From positions 7,916,139 to 7,980,138 of the forward strand of contig JAJLRJ010000006.1 of assembly GCA_024195265.1 (NCBI GenBank): a DNA stretch of 64,000 bases. The letters run 5' to 3'. Under the pieces are notes generated by a model. It did not search any database. It saw only the letters and a program-made list of their open reading frames with translations, and had not been told where the DNA came from. Positions 52,916-64,000 of this stretch are shown one piece after another (positions within the stretch are counted from its first letter, which is position 1; every line of letters begins with the position of its first letter). The DNA is from Dendrophyllia cribrosa. Taxonomy: Eukaryota > Cnidaria > Anthozoa > Scleractinia > Dendrophylliidae. Position numbers and translations under genes: made by a program.

Positions 52916-55900
52916 AGTTAGATCGCCCCAAGTAGATCACCCCTTAAAAGTACGATCCTCTTTTCGCCCCCTCAGGTAAGATTTACTATTCAAACTACAT
53001 TTCAGCAACAGTACCTTTTGACAGGTGTAATGAACTTGTTTTTAACACAGAGCGAAATAACTAAAGTAGGGGGCAATCTAACTACTCATTTTTTGGGGGC
53101 CATCTGATGGGGAGCAAAATGACTATGGAGCGAAGTGACCGGATACCATTTGCCCTTTTGGCGAGAGCTTTACCAATGGCATTAATTTGAGATCCACTCT
53201 GTTTTCTTCCCAGGTGATACGATCCCTACGACTTGACGCCAAGATGCATGTCCCTGCAGACTACGAGAAGAGCTTCAAACAGGCGGATGAGACATTCCTA
53301 TACCAACTGGTGTTTGACCCAATATCCAGGAGCCTGGTGCCTTTGAACGAGCTGCCAGAAGGTGTACAGTCTGGCGACCTTGAGTTTGCCGGACCGTATC
53401 CTTGTGTAACTTTCTTGGTGGGACGTTAATATAAGCAGACTTACTTAGATAATCAGCGTGACGAGTATCCAGCAATATGTCCCTTTCATTTTGTAAAACA
53501 TTGACAAACAAACAGAATCAAATGAAAGCACTGCGCAAGAGCTATCATTTGAATGGTCACATTTGGTGGGGGGGTGGGGTTCACAGACTCTCAAGTTGGA
53601 ACCACCTTGCTTGTACAGTATAATAACCAGTACCACTGACAGAAATGTTATACTCAAGAACGTCCATTTTAGTTATCCAAAGATGGCGAAATTTCAGATC
53701 GTGATTTCTCGATGAAAGTGTGTTTCCCGAATAACTGAAACTTGTTACTTAAGTTAAAATAATAGTTTTGAGTCCTTTACAAACCGGTAGGTCAATGACA
53801 AGAGAAAAAGCTCTTGGTATTGCACTAGGTAACATTAACCCCATCACGGGGGAAGTGATGGCGGATTTCAGCCCTCGTGAAACCAAGGTATTGAATTCAG
53901 AGCTACATGTTGTTATTAGTCCATAGACTTCAACCTCTTATATTTATATTTTCTTTTCTTTTCTTTTTTCACTTTATCATGCTAACTGTATTTTTCTAAT
54001 AATTTGTATAATTGTATACAGATGTTATCTTCATATCTATTGTTTCTTATGTATATTCTTAGTTATTTTAAATTCACATTTGCATTTATACCAGCCTCGC
54101 CTCATTTGCGATATGTGGTTAAATAAAGTTTACCTACCTACCTCTGATTCTCCGAGCGCCCGAGCGCCCGAGCGTCCGAGTGTCTTCGAGCGTTCGAGTT
54201 GCATTTAGTCTTTCTAACACAGCCTCTTTATTACAGAAGATAATACACGGGAACGCGGAAATTTAACAAATTTACACCGGTTTTCCGTGGTGTGGACTCT
54301 TATTTACCACGATTTACGTCATCACATGGTCAAAACAAATTTTGACCATGTGATGACGTAAATCGTGGTAAATAAGAGTCCACACCACGGAAAACCAGTG
54401 TAAATTTGTTTTTTACAACAATATTTAGGAAAAAATACAAGGAAAATCGAAGTCTTGTTACAAAACGTGACAGCAAAGAAAGAGCAAGCGTTGTCTATAA
54501 CTTTCTTGCAATCTGATTGGTTTTTTTCAAGCGCGCGTGATGTTAGCGTCAGCACCGTTGTCTGGGCTCTCATTTACCACTCACGTCGACCAATCAGATT
54601 GCGAGTTTAGCGGCAATTGTGGTAAAAATGAAATTTCTCATCGAGTGTTTAACTTGGTATCGGGTTGAACGCGAGAATTCCAGAATTTTGATTTATACAA
54701 ACGACTCTTAGCAATTTCCCGAAGATTTTCGAAAATTCTCCGAAGACTGTCCGAAGGTTGTACGAACGTTTGCGATCATTTTCCGAAAATTGCCGAAGTT
54801 GTCAGTAGATTTCCGAGAAAGATCCGAAGATGTTTCGACTTAGAAGGACACACGTGGTACCTTGGTATTATCACTCTTCAAAGTGAAGATAAAATTGATA
54901 TCTTAAGATGTGTCGAGATATGATTTTTCCGCGGTGGGAAAAAATATTTGTATTTCACTGAAAAATATGAACTTTCTTTATCTCGTTCAGATCGTGGATC
55001 TGGGATCCGGTGATAAATCTGACGACGTCGACAGTGGATCAAATGCTCTCACCCCAGCCTCCACATCTTCGTTTGGTCACTCGGTCATGAGCAAGAAAGG
55101 GAAGACTGGGTACGACGTGCAGAAAAACCTCACGGGATTGATGTTAGACTCACAATCGTCCGCGAAAACAAAGCAGCCCTTCGCGCCACCAGCGCAGAAA
55201 AGAAAAATTGAAGAGGAAGGTCTTGACGATGATTCACTCTTTAACATGTACACTGCTGTAAAGACAAGGCCTATGTCTTTGTATACACGCAAGGGGTCAA
55301 GCACAGTGGGGCATGGTAACAAGAGGTCAAAGTTCAAGAACCCGTTTAAAGTTGACAGTCAAAGTACCGAGTCAAAAGAAAAAGGAGAGATCAGTAGGTA
55401 AGTATTACTAGGTACGGAGTCAGTTTTTGACATTCGATTCACATAGGAGCGGAGTCCAATTTCTTCGATAGTGCACGAGAATCGGTAGGAAAGCGTCATA
55501 GTAGGGGACTTTGGATCGGACTACGAGTACGAGTACGAGTACGACTTTTAAAACTTAGTTCGTGTGCTCTAAATAACCATTTACCACACAAATTTCATAC
55601 CATTCTCCTTATCTACCGGGCAACAGGAAGAACCGTCAGCTCTGGGGATGCGACTGGCTTTAAAGTCAAAAGTCGTACTCGTACTCAAATCTAAAGCTCC
55701 CGAATAAATGGTCAACGAGAGCGAGATTTTGAACTCCAATTGTCTCTATTTAAAATTTAGGTGGATTTAATTTGAACGAATTGAGAGCGCACGAAAGTGA
55801 CGAAAGCGCATGATAATTGCATGTCAAACGAGAGTGACAGTTTAAACTCTCGTCAACTTTTCTTCTCCTTTGACACGCGTTTTAGAATGGGTTCGAGGCT

Positions 55901-58900
55901 GGAGACGAAGGGATTTTCAGCCCTTTTTTAAATCGCGCATGTTGCAGTGAATTATACACTGACAGTCAAGAAGCTAACCGCCACACATGTAATTTGTCAA
56001 CTTACACAAACTGAACTTAAGTTTCCTTGTTTCGCTAACATGGTTTTGGAATTCGCCACTTTAGAAACGAGAAGGAAACTGGGCCGAGTGAACTTTCGCA
56101 ACGACTTCTGGGATCGTTACAGGGGACGCTTCTTTTGTCTCTGTCTCCAGTAACAGTCCCAGAAGTCGTTGCGAAAGTTCACTCGGCCCAGTTTCCTTCT
56201 CGTTTCTAAAGTGGCGACATGTCGCACCACGAAACATGCTATGATGTCAATAAAAATAATAAAAAAAGTTAATTTTGAAAAGTGCCAAAAATTTGAAAAT
56301 AGTCCCAGACGTTTCCTTCTTCAGTGGAATATGTCATTTAGAAACGGTTTTACATATACAAGCAAAAACTAACGATAAAAGAGTCCGACGTTTCGGCGAC
56401 ATCTTGGCGCCATTGTCAAGGGAAACTAAATTAAATATGCGATCTCAAGAGTAACTAAGGCCCCGTTTACACGGGTCCGGACAAATTTTTGCACGGATAA
56501 AAACTTGCACGGTTCCACCTTGCGTTTACACGAGACCGGCGGAACTGGACGAATTTTTGAACGGCTAAGTGTGCAAGTTCCGTGTAAACACCAATGCAAT
56601 CTGTAACAAAATTTGCACGGATCCATGTAAACACGTGGTCTAGGAACAAAATTCGTCCGTGCAAAAATTTGTCCGGACCCGTGTAAACGGGGCCTAAGAG
56701 TCCAGAGTCATTAATTTGCATAAACGGTTTTAAATGACATATTCCACTGAAGAAGGGCTAAGCCAACCCGAAACGTCTGGGATATTTTCAAAATTTTTGG
56801 CACTTTCAAACATTAACTTTTTTGTTTTTCCTTGTATCATAAGTGCCACGCAGCTTTTGAACTTTTTTTTGTTCAAATACCGAGCCTATCATGTCAATAG
56901 CTTATTCACTGCCAACTGTGCGTCTCGTTTCACTGTAGTATTTTGGCCCGGTCTCCTGTCGTATATTATGGGAAAAACAAATTCCTTTGTCTTTAGTAGA
57001 CTTGAAGGCGTATCAAGAAATGGTCTATTGTACCGGCTCAAATTCGCACATTAAGTTTTAAATAAAAGGCCTTTCGTCCTATGTGACGCTGCCTACCACG
57101 CTGAAAAGGTTTAGATGATCGTAAAATCTTCGGCTTTACAACATAAGCATGTGCATTTTTGTGCTCACAAAACAACTCTTTCTGAAATAGACTCATAAAA
57201 CTATTTTTTTTCCTGATTTATTTTTTTTCCCTGAAAGGTATTTTCATCTTTCTGGAAGCGCTGAATCGACAAATAATTCTTCTGATGCAAACGAACAAGG
57301 TGTCGTGGATGAACAGCTGACAAATTTGGAAAGCGAAGATGACGATATAAATACTACAAGAGCAGCGGAACCCGGAGCTGCTCTTAGTTTGTTGAAAGAC
57401 AGCACAAAGGAAGATTTCCCCGACAGCGAGGTCATGAAATGTACTGTTGGTGATGATGATATCGAGGAAAACAAAGAGAACGAGTCACAGTCTTGTAAAA
57501 AGTCATTCAGTAGTCAGCTTGTTTCAGTGAAAAAATTCGACAAATCGAAAAACAAGCAAGAAGAAAATGCGAGTCAAGAAAGCGATTCGTTACAGAGAAT
57601 TTCGGCATCTTCTGAAAAGTTGCAAAAACAAGGCGTGTTGACAAACCATTCATTAAATGTAAGTGATTCAAGGACTGACACTAGCACTGCTCAAACTGGA
57701 GACAAAAGCTTAGATGACCTGTTTGGTTACAAACGATCTGTCAAAATAAGAGAACGAGATGATCACAAGTCGGTTCCCGTGCGAGGGAAGGCAGATGCGA
57801 ATCCTGGTATTCTTGTGCAGCCGATCGAGGTTATGGACATTGATAGTGGATACCTGTCAGATACAGAGATGAGTACGGATGGTGACACACCTACTCCCAC
57901 ACCGTCAGCTACCGCACGCTTTGCTCCACTCTCCTCGGGAGGAAATTCGCCGCTTAGCCAAGGCAGTGCCGTTGGAACCAAGGTATGCTGTTTTTGCTGT
58001 TGTTGTTTATGTCATTAAAAATGGAATAAATTTCATTCCGTTTAATGTGGAGGAATAACCGAAGCATCATCTTCTAAGGCACCGTTTTTTTTTTCAGTGG
58101 TATCTTTTTGTGTCATTAAGTTTTATTCACTTAATCACTCGGCCCCCTCCATCTCTTCCTATTTTGTGATGACGCCTTATAGACGATTAAAATAAATAAA
58201 ATCGACTTTGTTAAACGAGACTGATACTTGACCGTATTGCGATTGACAAACCTTTGACCCTCGAATTCCAGTTCGAATCGGAACCACCGCCCTTTTTTTA
58301 AAAAACAAAAGGCTGCCTGTACACAGCTTGAACTCGTGGCGTCTCATCGCCGAGAATACAGCGACATATCCGGGACCTTCATACGGTCCAGAGCGCTAAC
58401 TTTGAAAAGCTTCCGTCTGACAAAAGAGCCAAATTACAAAGAAAATTGGGAAAAATGGCGAAACAAGGTGTATGTTTTACTCCATAACAAAAAAACTAAG
58501 TACTTTGGCGGTTGGGTTCACCCTGGCTTTTTCAGAAGAGGTGTTAAGGAATCATTTAAGACCCTTTTTATTTCCCTGAGATTTGGACAACTACTATCGA
58601 ATCGCGTTCTAAAATTCGGTTTTTTCGCTGATTTCAGTATGGAAAAAACACGGCATTGATATTCAGGATGGTCTTTCTCTTCAAGAAAGGACTTGCTAAC
58701 TAAGGTTCACCCTGGAAATGTTAGCCTCGTGTCTAAACAAAAGATTGGCTAAGTTTGGATTTAATACGATGCGTGGAAATAGTATCAAAGCGCTATTTTA
58801 TAGAAGGTGTTCCATAAACTAAAAATGGCGCTCCAAAATGTCTTCCTACGAACTCCCACGAGACCGGCAAACGGATTCAAATTTGAATAATTATCTCAAC

Positions 58901-61900
58901 ACAAAAAATGTACCCTTAGTCGTGAGAGGCGGGCGTTTGCTTTTTGCTTGTTCAAGTTAGGATTTCAAAGAGAAGCCATCATTTATTTCACATTTCTCAT
59001 TGTCCGGCAAATAGAAAGGCCTATATTATTTTTTAAAACCTCAGTTAATATACTCTAGGTCTGAACTACGTTAACCGATCGAGTAAAAGAGCGCGTCTAG
59101 ATCTGGACTGCAAAACGCTTTGTAAAGAGCACGAGAAACAAAGCGCAACGTAGAAGCGAGTAACCCGTGATTCACGCTCGCTATTTGGCAACGCTTTTAA
59201 CTGAAAACCATGTTCTGCGAAAAATGTTTTTGCCATCGTACTCTGACCATTGCGAATCTAACGAGTCAAAATGAAAATCTTGCCGCACACGAATTTGTTG
59301 ACAAAACGCTCTGTAAAGAGCGAGAAGAATAGGACACCATGTCTTTTATAGTCATTCGACGCACTTAAAATAACTTTAAAACGATCTAAACACTGTTAAA
59401 ACGCGATAGTTTGATAAAAAATTTCGGTCTTCGAGCCTCTTCAGTCGTCCGCCATATTAAAGTTCCGTAAAGAGCGCGAGTAAACAAGCGTAACGAACAA
59501 GCGAATGACCCGCGCATCGCGCTCGCTATTTGGCAAAGCTTTTAACTGAAAACCATGTTCTGCGGAAAATGTTTTTGCCATCGTACTCTGACCATTGCGA
59601 ATCTAACGAGTCAAAATGAAAATCTTGCCGCACACGAATTTGTTGACAAAATGCTTTGAAAAGAGCGCGGCCCGCCTTTAATTACAGCACGATTGTTAAC
59701 TTTATCACACCTTGGGATTTACATCACGCATGATGGGGTGGCACGCTACTCCATGACTGGCATCACAAAGTGTCCTCGGCGGGTGGTACGCTACTCCATG
59801 ACTGTCATCACAAAGTGTCCTGGGGGTGCACGCTATTCCATGAATGGCATCACAAAGTGTCCTGGGGGTGGCACGCTACTCCATGACTGGTATCACAAAG
59901 TGTCCTAGGGGGTTGCACTTTACTCCATGACTGGCATCACAAAGTGTCCTGGGGTGTGCACGCTACTCCATGACTGGCATCACAAAGTGTCCTGGGGGTG
60001 CACGCTACTCAATGACTGGCATCCCAAAGTGTCATCGCCGAGAATACAGCGACATATCCGGGACCTTCTTACGGTCCAGAGCGCTAAATTTGAAAAATGT
60101 TGACAAAACATTCTGTAAAGAGCAAGAAGAACAGGACATCAAGTCTTTTATTAACATTCGACGCACTTAAAATAACTTTAAAACGATCTAAACACTGTTA
60201 AAACGCGGTAGTTTGATAAAAAATTCCGGTATTCGAGCCTCTTCAGTCGTCCGCCATATTAAAGTTCTGTAAAGAGCGCGAGCAAAAAAGGGTAACGAAC
60301 AAGCGAGTGACCTGCACATCGCGCTCGCTATTTGGCAACGCTTTTAACTGAAAACTGTTTAACTGTTCTCTAACCATTGCGAATCTAAAGATTTAAAAAA
60401 AAAAAAAATCTTGCCGCACACGAATTTGTTGACAAAATGCTTTGAAAAGAGCGCGGCCCGCCTTTAATTACAGCACGATTGTTAACTTTATCGCACCTTG
60501 GGATTTACATCACGCATCAAACCGTGTAATTGACAGCAGTTGAATCTGCCAAGAGACTAGAGACTAGAGTATTCCCAAAGCTTATTCTGTTGAGCAAATA
60601 CAGCCGACTGGTTGTGTATATGCAAATAATTATGCTGCGCATCAAGAAACTGGGCACTGTAAGTACATGTCGCGAAAGACAATGGCATTCCGGGCGATGT
60701 TTACCCAATGCAGTATTGATTCCCGAGTGTTTTGAGTGCTTTTACGGAGAAACGTAAGCTTAAAATTATGTCTAAAAAGTAAGAGCAGACTACATTCAGT
60801 AGCCGACACTTAAAACCTGGCACAATCGCTAACTGAAATGGCAAGTTATATAAAACACAAAACTTGCCGGAAAAAAATTCCACAGCAATAAGCGGCCAAC
60901 ACTATATCAAACGGTCCTATTCATCCATGAACGCCTTGCATTGTCTTTATTTTATTTTATTTTGTTTTAATTTTTTTATTTTTGCCGCACAAGTAAAAAC
61001 TTGTAGGCTGTAATTCTTGAAATCAAGAGCGAGATCACGAGGTCGCGTGTCAACCAATCAGACTAGTGTGCGTCGTCCCGCGGGATACGGGAAACTTACA
61101 GGAGTTAAAAATTCCTTGTGTCTGACACGCTTTGTGATGTGCTTTGCTTTGCTTACCTTATTCATCTCGATGGGCTGCAGGCTTTGGTTAGGGGATTTGT
61201 TTGGAAAATTATACACATATACTGCTAATATTTCACTCTTTTTGTTCTAGACGATGAAAAAACAGATTCAGCTGAATTCTAAACCAGGTATGGCTGTCTC
61301 ACTTCTATTCAAAATTCTTCTGTTGTTAGATCGGTTAGCTGGGCAATATGGTGAAGAAAACTGGTTTATTTAAGTTTTTTAGTAGTCTGTCGAGTGTGAT
61401 CGTCCGGGGTAGTGTAGTTCTGAAAAGAATTGTTGTTGTTGACATTGACTAAGGTGTTATAAAGGTTTTTTATTTTCATATTTTAGGAACTCGAAGTACC
61501 GGTCTTGGCAGATGTCGCTCCATGGGAATATCAAAAACGAAATCAAAATCAAACAGTTTAAAGAACTCGCAAAGCTCTGGGACAACCTCGACTTTGTTCA
61601 GTTATTTTGAGTTCGACAGAAGCAAGAGACCCAGGTGAGTCAATCGACAGAGGTTGGTGTCTGCAGGGATTGACGGGCTGAAGCTTCCCCCCATCGGGAA
61701 GAATGGCCGGACATTCGTGCAAATTAATTAGCTACAATGGCGGGTTATTCAAGCGTGAGCACTCAAAAAAGAGTCACGATAAGAGAGAAAAGCCTTGAAT
61801 TTGGTAAAGTAGGCTGACTAAAATTGTCATTTCGCAGTTATCAGACGTAGTTTTTCAAGTATCAAAAGGCTGATTTTGCTACAATTTTATCAAGAAATTA

Positions 61901-63933
61901 GGCAAATTTAACGAGAAAAAGTTGAAGACTTGTAGCTCTGAAAACTGTTTTTTTTCCCCCGCATTTCTAGTGTGGGAAACGACACTCATTAAGATTCGAT
62001 TCTGATTTTTGACCGAAATAAGCGGCAATCTTCTGTTCATATCAAAAAGCGGATTAAAGATACATGTCTTCACTACTTGAACGAACTACAACGAAGTTGT
62101 TATCATCACAGTATATTTAACAGTATAGTGCGAAAGTGAAGCACAATATCGCCGGATACTTAGTCGACGAGGCCGTAGGACGAGTTGGCTAAAATCTGGC
62201 GATGTTGCGCAAGCTTGAGCACTATAACATGCTATAACTGTTTTATAATTCAACACATTGATAAGAATTCGCAGTTTCGAGAAATATTCATTGAGAAATA
62301 CATATATGTTATTTGCCGGCTGGGAGGTCCGTACAGTGAAAAACTGTGACCTCGGTCTTGAAAATGCTGCCCGAGGCCGAAGCATTTTCAAGACCGAGGT
62401 CACAGTTTTTCAAGACCAAGGTCACAGTTTTTCACTGTACGGACCGACCCTAAGCCGGTAAATAACTTGTTTATTTTTTTCCTGTGTCTCTCAAATCACT
62501 TTATAATACTCACGAAAGCGTTACCGTGACCGTGGGCAGAGATAGAAAAATCCGGACCGCGCTAAGAACCAATCAGATTGCAGGATTCGTTACCGTGCCC
62601 TCTTGGAAAAAAATAAAAGCTTTTATTAAGTAAAAAGGCTTGATACCATATTTTACCTCGTGCCAGCGAATGGAAAATTAACTGAATTTAGCGTACACAA
62701 CAAATTGAGGGTTCTATACAAAAAGCCTTCGTCTGCGTAAAGGACGGGACAGAGTAGTGATTTAACGAAAAAAAGCACAGTAAAATGGCATCGAATTTCT
62801 TAGTGACAAGTGTTTCGTGTCTCAAAAAGTTCATTTCGGAGTTTTTGGGCGTGTATCGCCCCCAACCTCCTCCTTTCAAAATGGCGGCCGGGGTGGGTAT
62901 GTACTTATATAAGAACTTACCCTTTCGATACACTGGAAATACTGGAATCAGTGCTTAACCCTAAATACTAAAATCAGTGCTTTAACCCTATATACTGTAA
63001 TCCGACCCTAAATTACACTGCAATATATCTAAATACATTACAATAAGGGTTACATAAAGTATCATACATTATGATCAGGGATACACCAAGTACCCAGGCT
63101 GGGGCGGGCGAAGAAACCGCTGGACAAGGCTGCCAAAATAGTCCAAAATCATGGAGTATTTTGTCATGTAAAACATAATGAAATGTCTTCGTTTCGTTCG
63201 AACAGCGGATTCAGATTACCAGAAAACAAACACGGCTGCCAATCACTGGAAATTAACTCCAAATACGCTATTTTATCGTGTGTCACATACTAATGAACTG
63301 TTGTTTTCAAATGCTCTTGTGCGTTGGGAGGACTGCATATTCCCAAAAGCATTTGAAAACAACAGTTTATGCAAAATTTGGGCTGGAGACTGAGCCTACC
63401 TTCAGTGTCCAGGGATTTCGGGGCAGTACGCAGCTCTAACAAGGTCTTCTCTGATTTGCTGAGAAAACAATAGAACAAACAACACAACAATGGACCCTAG
63501 CCCTGAAAACAATAGAGCTGCGTTATACCCAGGTCCAATGAAATTAGAGGTTGTTGAGAGCTGCGTGGTATCTGGGGATTTTTTGCGCCTGGCCCAACAT
63601 TTTGAAAGCGGAAAAGGGCCTGTGGCCGAGATTGATATCACCCCTTCTTAACAACTTGTTTCAAATCGATAAAATGCGCTGTGAGATGCAGAGAAAGGCG
63701 AGTAGTGTTGTAATGTTTCCAATGCTGCATGAAGCGTTCCAGCCAGTGAAATACGTTTTGTAAATTGTCTCACAGTTCCCTAGCCAACGTGCATGGCGTT
63801 GCCGGCAAGTTTCCAGAATTTGTTTTCGTGTAACACCTGATCGGTCGATGCAATGAACGCAAGATGTGTGTAAATATATATTTACGGTGACATCGTTTCT
63901 TCTTTGTTCATCAGACTGGATCACGGCAAATGA
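48039..63933 (+). CDS. EXO1: Exonuclease 1 (EXO1)
   Basis: 5'-3' exonuclease and flap nuclease of the FEN1/XPG family, acting in mismatch repair and double-strand-break resection in the nucleus. Exons joined with GT-AG borders: 48039-48202, 49182-49301, 50043-50166, 51894-52031, 52301-52510, 53214-53395, 53791-53887, 54991-55397, 57238-57982, 61251-61287, 61487-61634, and probably 63915-63933 (796 aa; human 846). The nuclease core is about residues 1-350: [10 protein letters not shown] start, D31, D79 (VFDG), E151 and D153 ([10 protein letters not shown]), D172 and D174 (EDSDLL), D227 (SGCDYLP). All metal-binding acids are present. The helix-two-turn-helix KGIGLHKA follows. The tail is acidic, Ser-rich and low in conservation. 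Near the end, QIQLN (734-738) sits where human EXO1 has its PIP box but lacks the aromatic, and TSTLFSYF (775-782) is PIP-like. The last donor CAG|GTGAGT joins in phase to LDHGK-stop, making RSKRPRLD, a c-Myc-type nuclear signal. Without that splice, the frame stops at 61638 (791 aa). Exon 6 uses a weak donor (CC|GTATCC). Confidence 0.93.
49712..49787. repeat. 39-bp tandem duplication in EXO1 intron 2
   Basis: Two adjacent copies of 'cacacgttggtgtacatctg' plus 'ctacagaactgtatg' are near identical. Confidence 0.85.
49875..49895. repeat. Poly(dG) run, 21 bases
   Basis: It follows a G-rich stretch (49857-49873) next to 'caggggtgtacccagcc', which looks like an interspersed-element end. Confidence 0.95.
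50785..50893. mobile_element. Foldback in EXO1 intron 3
   Basis: The arm 'ttgtgatatctggaataatc' pairs with 'attattctggatatcacaa'. Further pairing occurs at AAGGT/ACCTT and GTGTTA/TAACAC. Confidence 0.65.
51384..51875. repeat. Element bounded by G and C runs, with partial tandem duplication
   Basis: A 25-G run (51384-51408) and a 22-C run (51658-51679) bound about 250 bases that start 'gatactcgggtatattttgg'. The last 150 bases (from 'aggaaacatctctaaaatgg' to 'cacacgctatgctgc') recur directly at about 51723-51873, with a shorter C run. It ends 20 bases before EXO1 exon 4. Confidence 0.8.
52810..52905. repeat. Two poly(dC) runs (47 and 22 bases) in EXO1 intron 5
   Basis: C runs at 52810-52856 and 52884-52905 are separated by an A-rich 27-base spacer. 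The flanks carry repeated 'agatcgcccc'/'gatctcc' pieces, as if the block grew by slippage and local duplication. It lies 300 bases before exon 6. Confidence 0.95.
54264..54410. mobile_element. Near-perfect long hairpin in EXO1 intron 7
   Basis: Arms of about 71 bases (54264-54335 and 54340-54410) pair almost without mismatch around a loop of about 4 bases. The arms start 'aacaaatttacaccggtttt' and meet at GGTCAAAA-caaa-TTTTGACC. A transcript would form a very stable stem. Confidence 0.9.
56055..56216. mobile_element. Hairpin element in EXO1 intron 8
   Basis: Arms of about 63 bases starting CGCCACTTTAGAAACGAGAA pair almost perfectly with the right arm ending CTAAAGTGGCG. The loop is about 35 bases. 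Confidence 0.85.
56262..56812. mobile_element. Foldback element with a second foldback nested inside (EXO1 intron 8)
   Basis: The outer arms (about 56262-56352 and 56712-56812) share 'agtgccaaaaatttgaaaat', 'cccagacgtttc' and 'cagtggaatatgtcattta' in inverted order. The inner element (56456-56697) has its own arms TAGGCCCCGTTTACACGG / CCGTGTAAACGGGGCCTA, extending through TCCGGACAAATTTTTGCACG. Confidence 0.8.
59298..60516 (+). repeat. Direct duplication (about 430 bp) flanking a minisatellite
   Basis: About 59298-59729 and about 60098-60516 are direct copies. Landmarks: 'cattcgacgcacttaaaata', 'gagcctcttcagtcgtccgc', 'cccgcctttaattacagcac' and 'accttgggatttacatcacg'. The minisatellite and the 'gcgacatatcc' module lie between them. 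Confidence 0.85.
59736..60032. repeat. 42-bp minisatellite, about seven copies
   Basis: The unit 'cacgctactccatgactggc' followed by 'atcacaaagtgtcctggggg' and 'tg' repeats about seven times, with small length variants. Confidence 0.9.
62310..62467. mobile_element. Foldback with a duplicated piece in one arm
   Basis: The termini 'ttatttgccggct' and 'agccggtaaataa' enclose arms with GGTCCGTACAGTGAAAAACT. The right arm carries an extra copy of 'caagaccaaggtcacagttt', so the arms are unequal. Confidence 0.8.
63297..63370. repeat. Short hairpin
   Basis: The arm 'aactgttgttttcaaatgct' pairs perfectly with 'agcatttgaaaacaacagtt'. The loop is about 34 bases. Confidence 0.8.
63427..63575. mobile_element. 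Inverted copy of the element next to MLK exon 7
   Basis: The segment 'acgcagctctaacaaggtct' to 'ggtccaatgaaattagagg' is the reverse complement of 18777-18900 with few changes. It is followed by a second half-copy (tgagagctgcgtggtatctg). Confidence 0.75.
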
Positions 63934-64000
63934 GACAACTGGTAATTCGTACAGGTCAGATGGTGCCAGTGTAAGGCACCTAACATCGCTTCATGTGCAA

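Larger units (their letters stand above)
57983..61250. other. EXO1 intron 9, repeat-filled
   Basis: This 3.3-kb intron holds a module with 'gagaatacagcgacatatcc' at about 58349 and again at about 60038, three copies of a roughly 200-base segment (about 59110, 59465, 60265), the minisatellite below, and AT-rich unique sequence. No coding sequence is recognised. Confidence 0.7.
61639..63914. other. Presumed EXO1 intron 11 (or 3' flank), non-coding
   Basis: I see no further exon in frame. It holds three palindromic elements listed here and AT-rich unique sequence. If EXO1 stops at 61638, no AATAAA follows within 900 bases (an ATTAAA is at about 62053), which favours the spliced ending. Confidence 0.5.

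Overview
The window looks like nuclear DNA of an invertebrate animal, most likely a cnidarian and plausibly a stony coral. Four protein-coding genes with spliceosomal introns sit in an AT-rich background. Introns and gaps are crowded with short foldback elements, interspersed tandem repeats and unusually long poly(dG)/poly(dC) runs. The exon-encoded proteins are close to vertebrate orthologues while the repeats are not vertebrate-like. A broken rhodopsin-class GPCR also fits a cnidarian-like genome. The taxon is inferred, not proven.

Layout. (1) 1-1381: the last coding exon (+) of a gene whose body lies left of the window, preceded by an intron with repeats. (2) 1382-9461: gap with foldback elements and no supported gene. 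(3) 9462-21849 (+): a nine-exon mixed-lineage kinase (SH3, kinase, leucine zipper, CRIB; 944 aa as joined). (4) 21850-28996: gap with a degraded GPCR at 26070-26924. (5) 28997-35199 (-): a three-exon gene for a 919-aa protein with a tyrosine-motif N-terminal tail and what look like three PTB/PID-type domains. I cannot assign it to a named family. (6) 35200-42640: gap with a duplicated segment, a seven-copy satellite-like array, nested palindromes and a minisatellite. (7) 42641-47417 (-): YIPF4, five exons. (8) 47418-48038: a 621-bp divergent promoter region. (9) 48039-63933 (+): EXO1, eleven well-supported exons plus a probable short last exon, with very repeat-rich introns.

The genes do not form a pathway. 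MLK (stress MAPK signalling) and the multi-PTB adaptor (probable phosphotyrosine or membrane-receptor docking) are both signalling proteins, convergently placed and separated by 7 kb. YIPF4 (Golgi/ER membrane) and EXO1 (DNA repair nuclease) share only a head-to-head promoter.

Most interesting points: the triple-PTB adaptor; an interspersed element family with fixed ends and a variable number (1 to 7) of 85-88 bp internal monomers; two small elements inserted into copies of that monomer family with intact 9-bp target duplications; near-identical direct repeats bracketing the CRIB-coding exons of MLK; and a poly(dC) run of 57 bases at one boundary of a tandem duplication. All joins and identities were read by eye; no alignment or database search was run.
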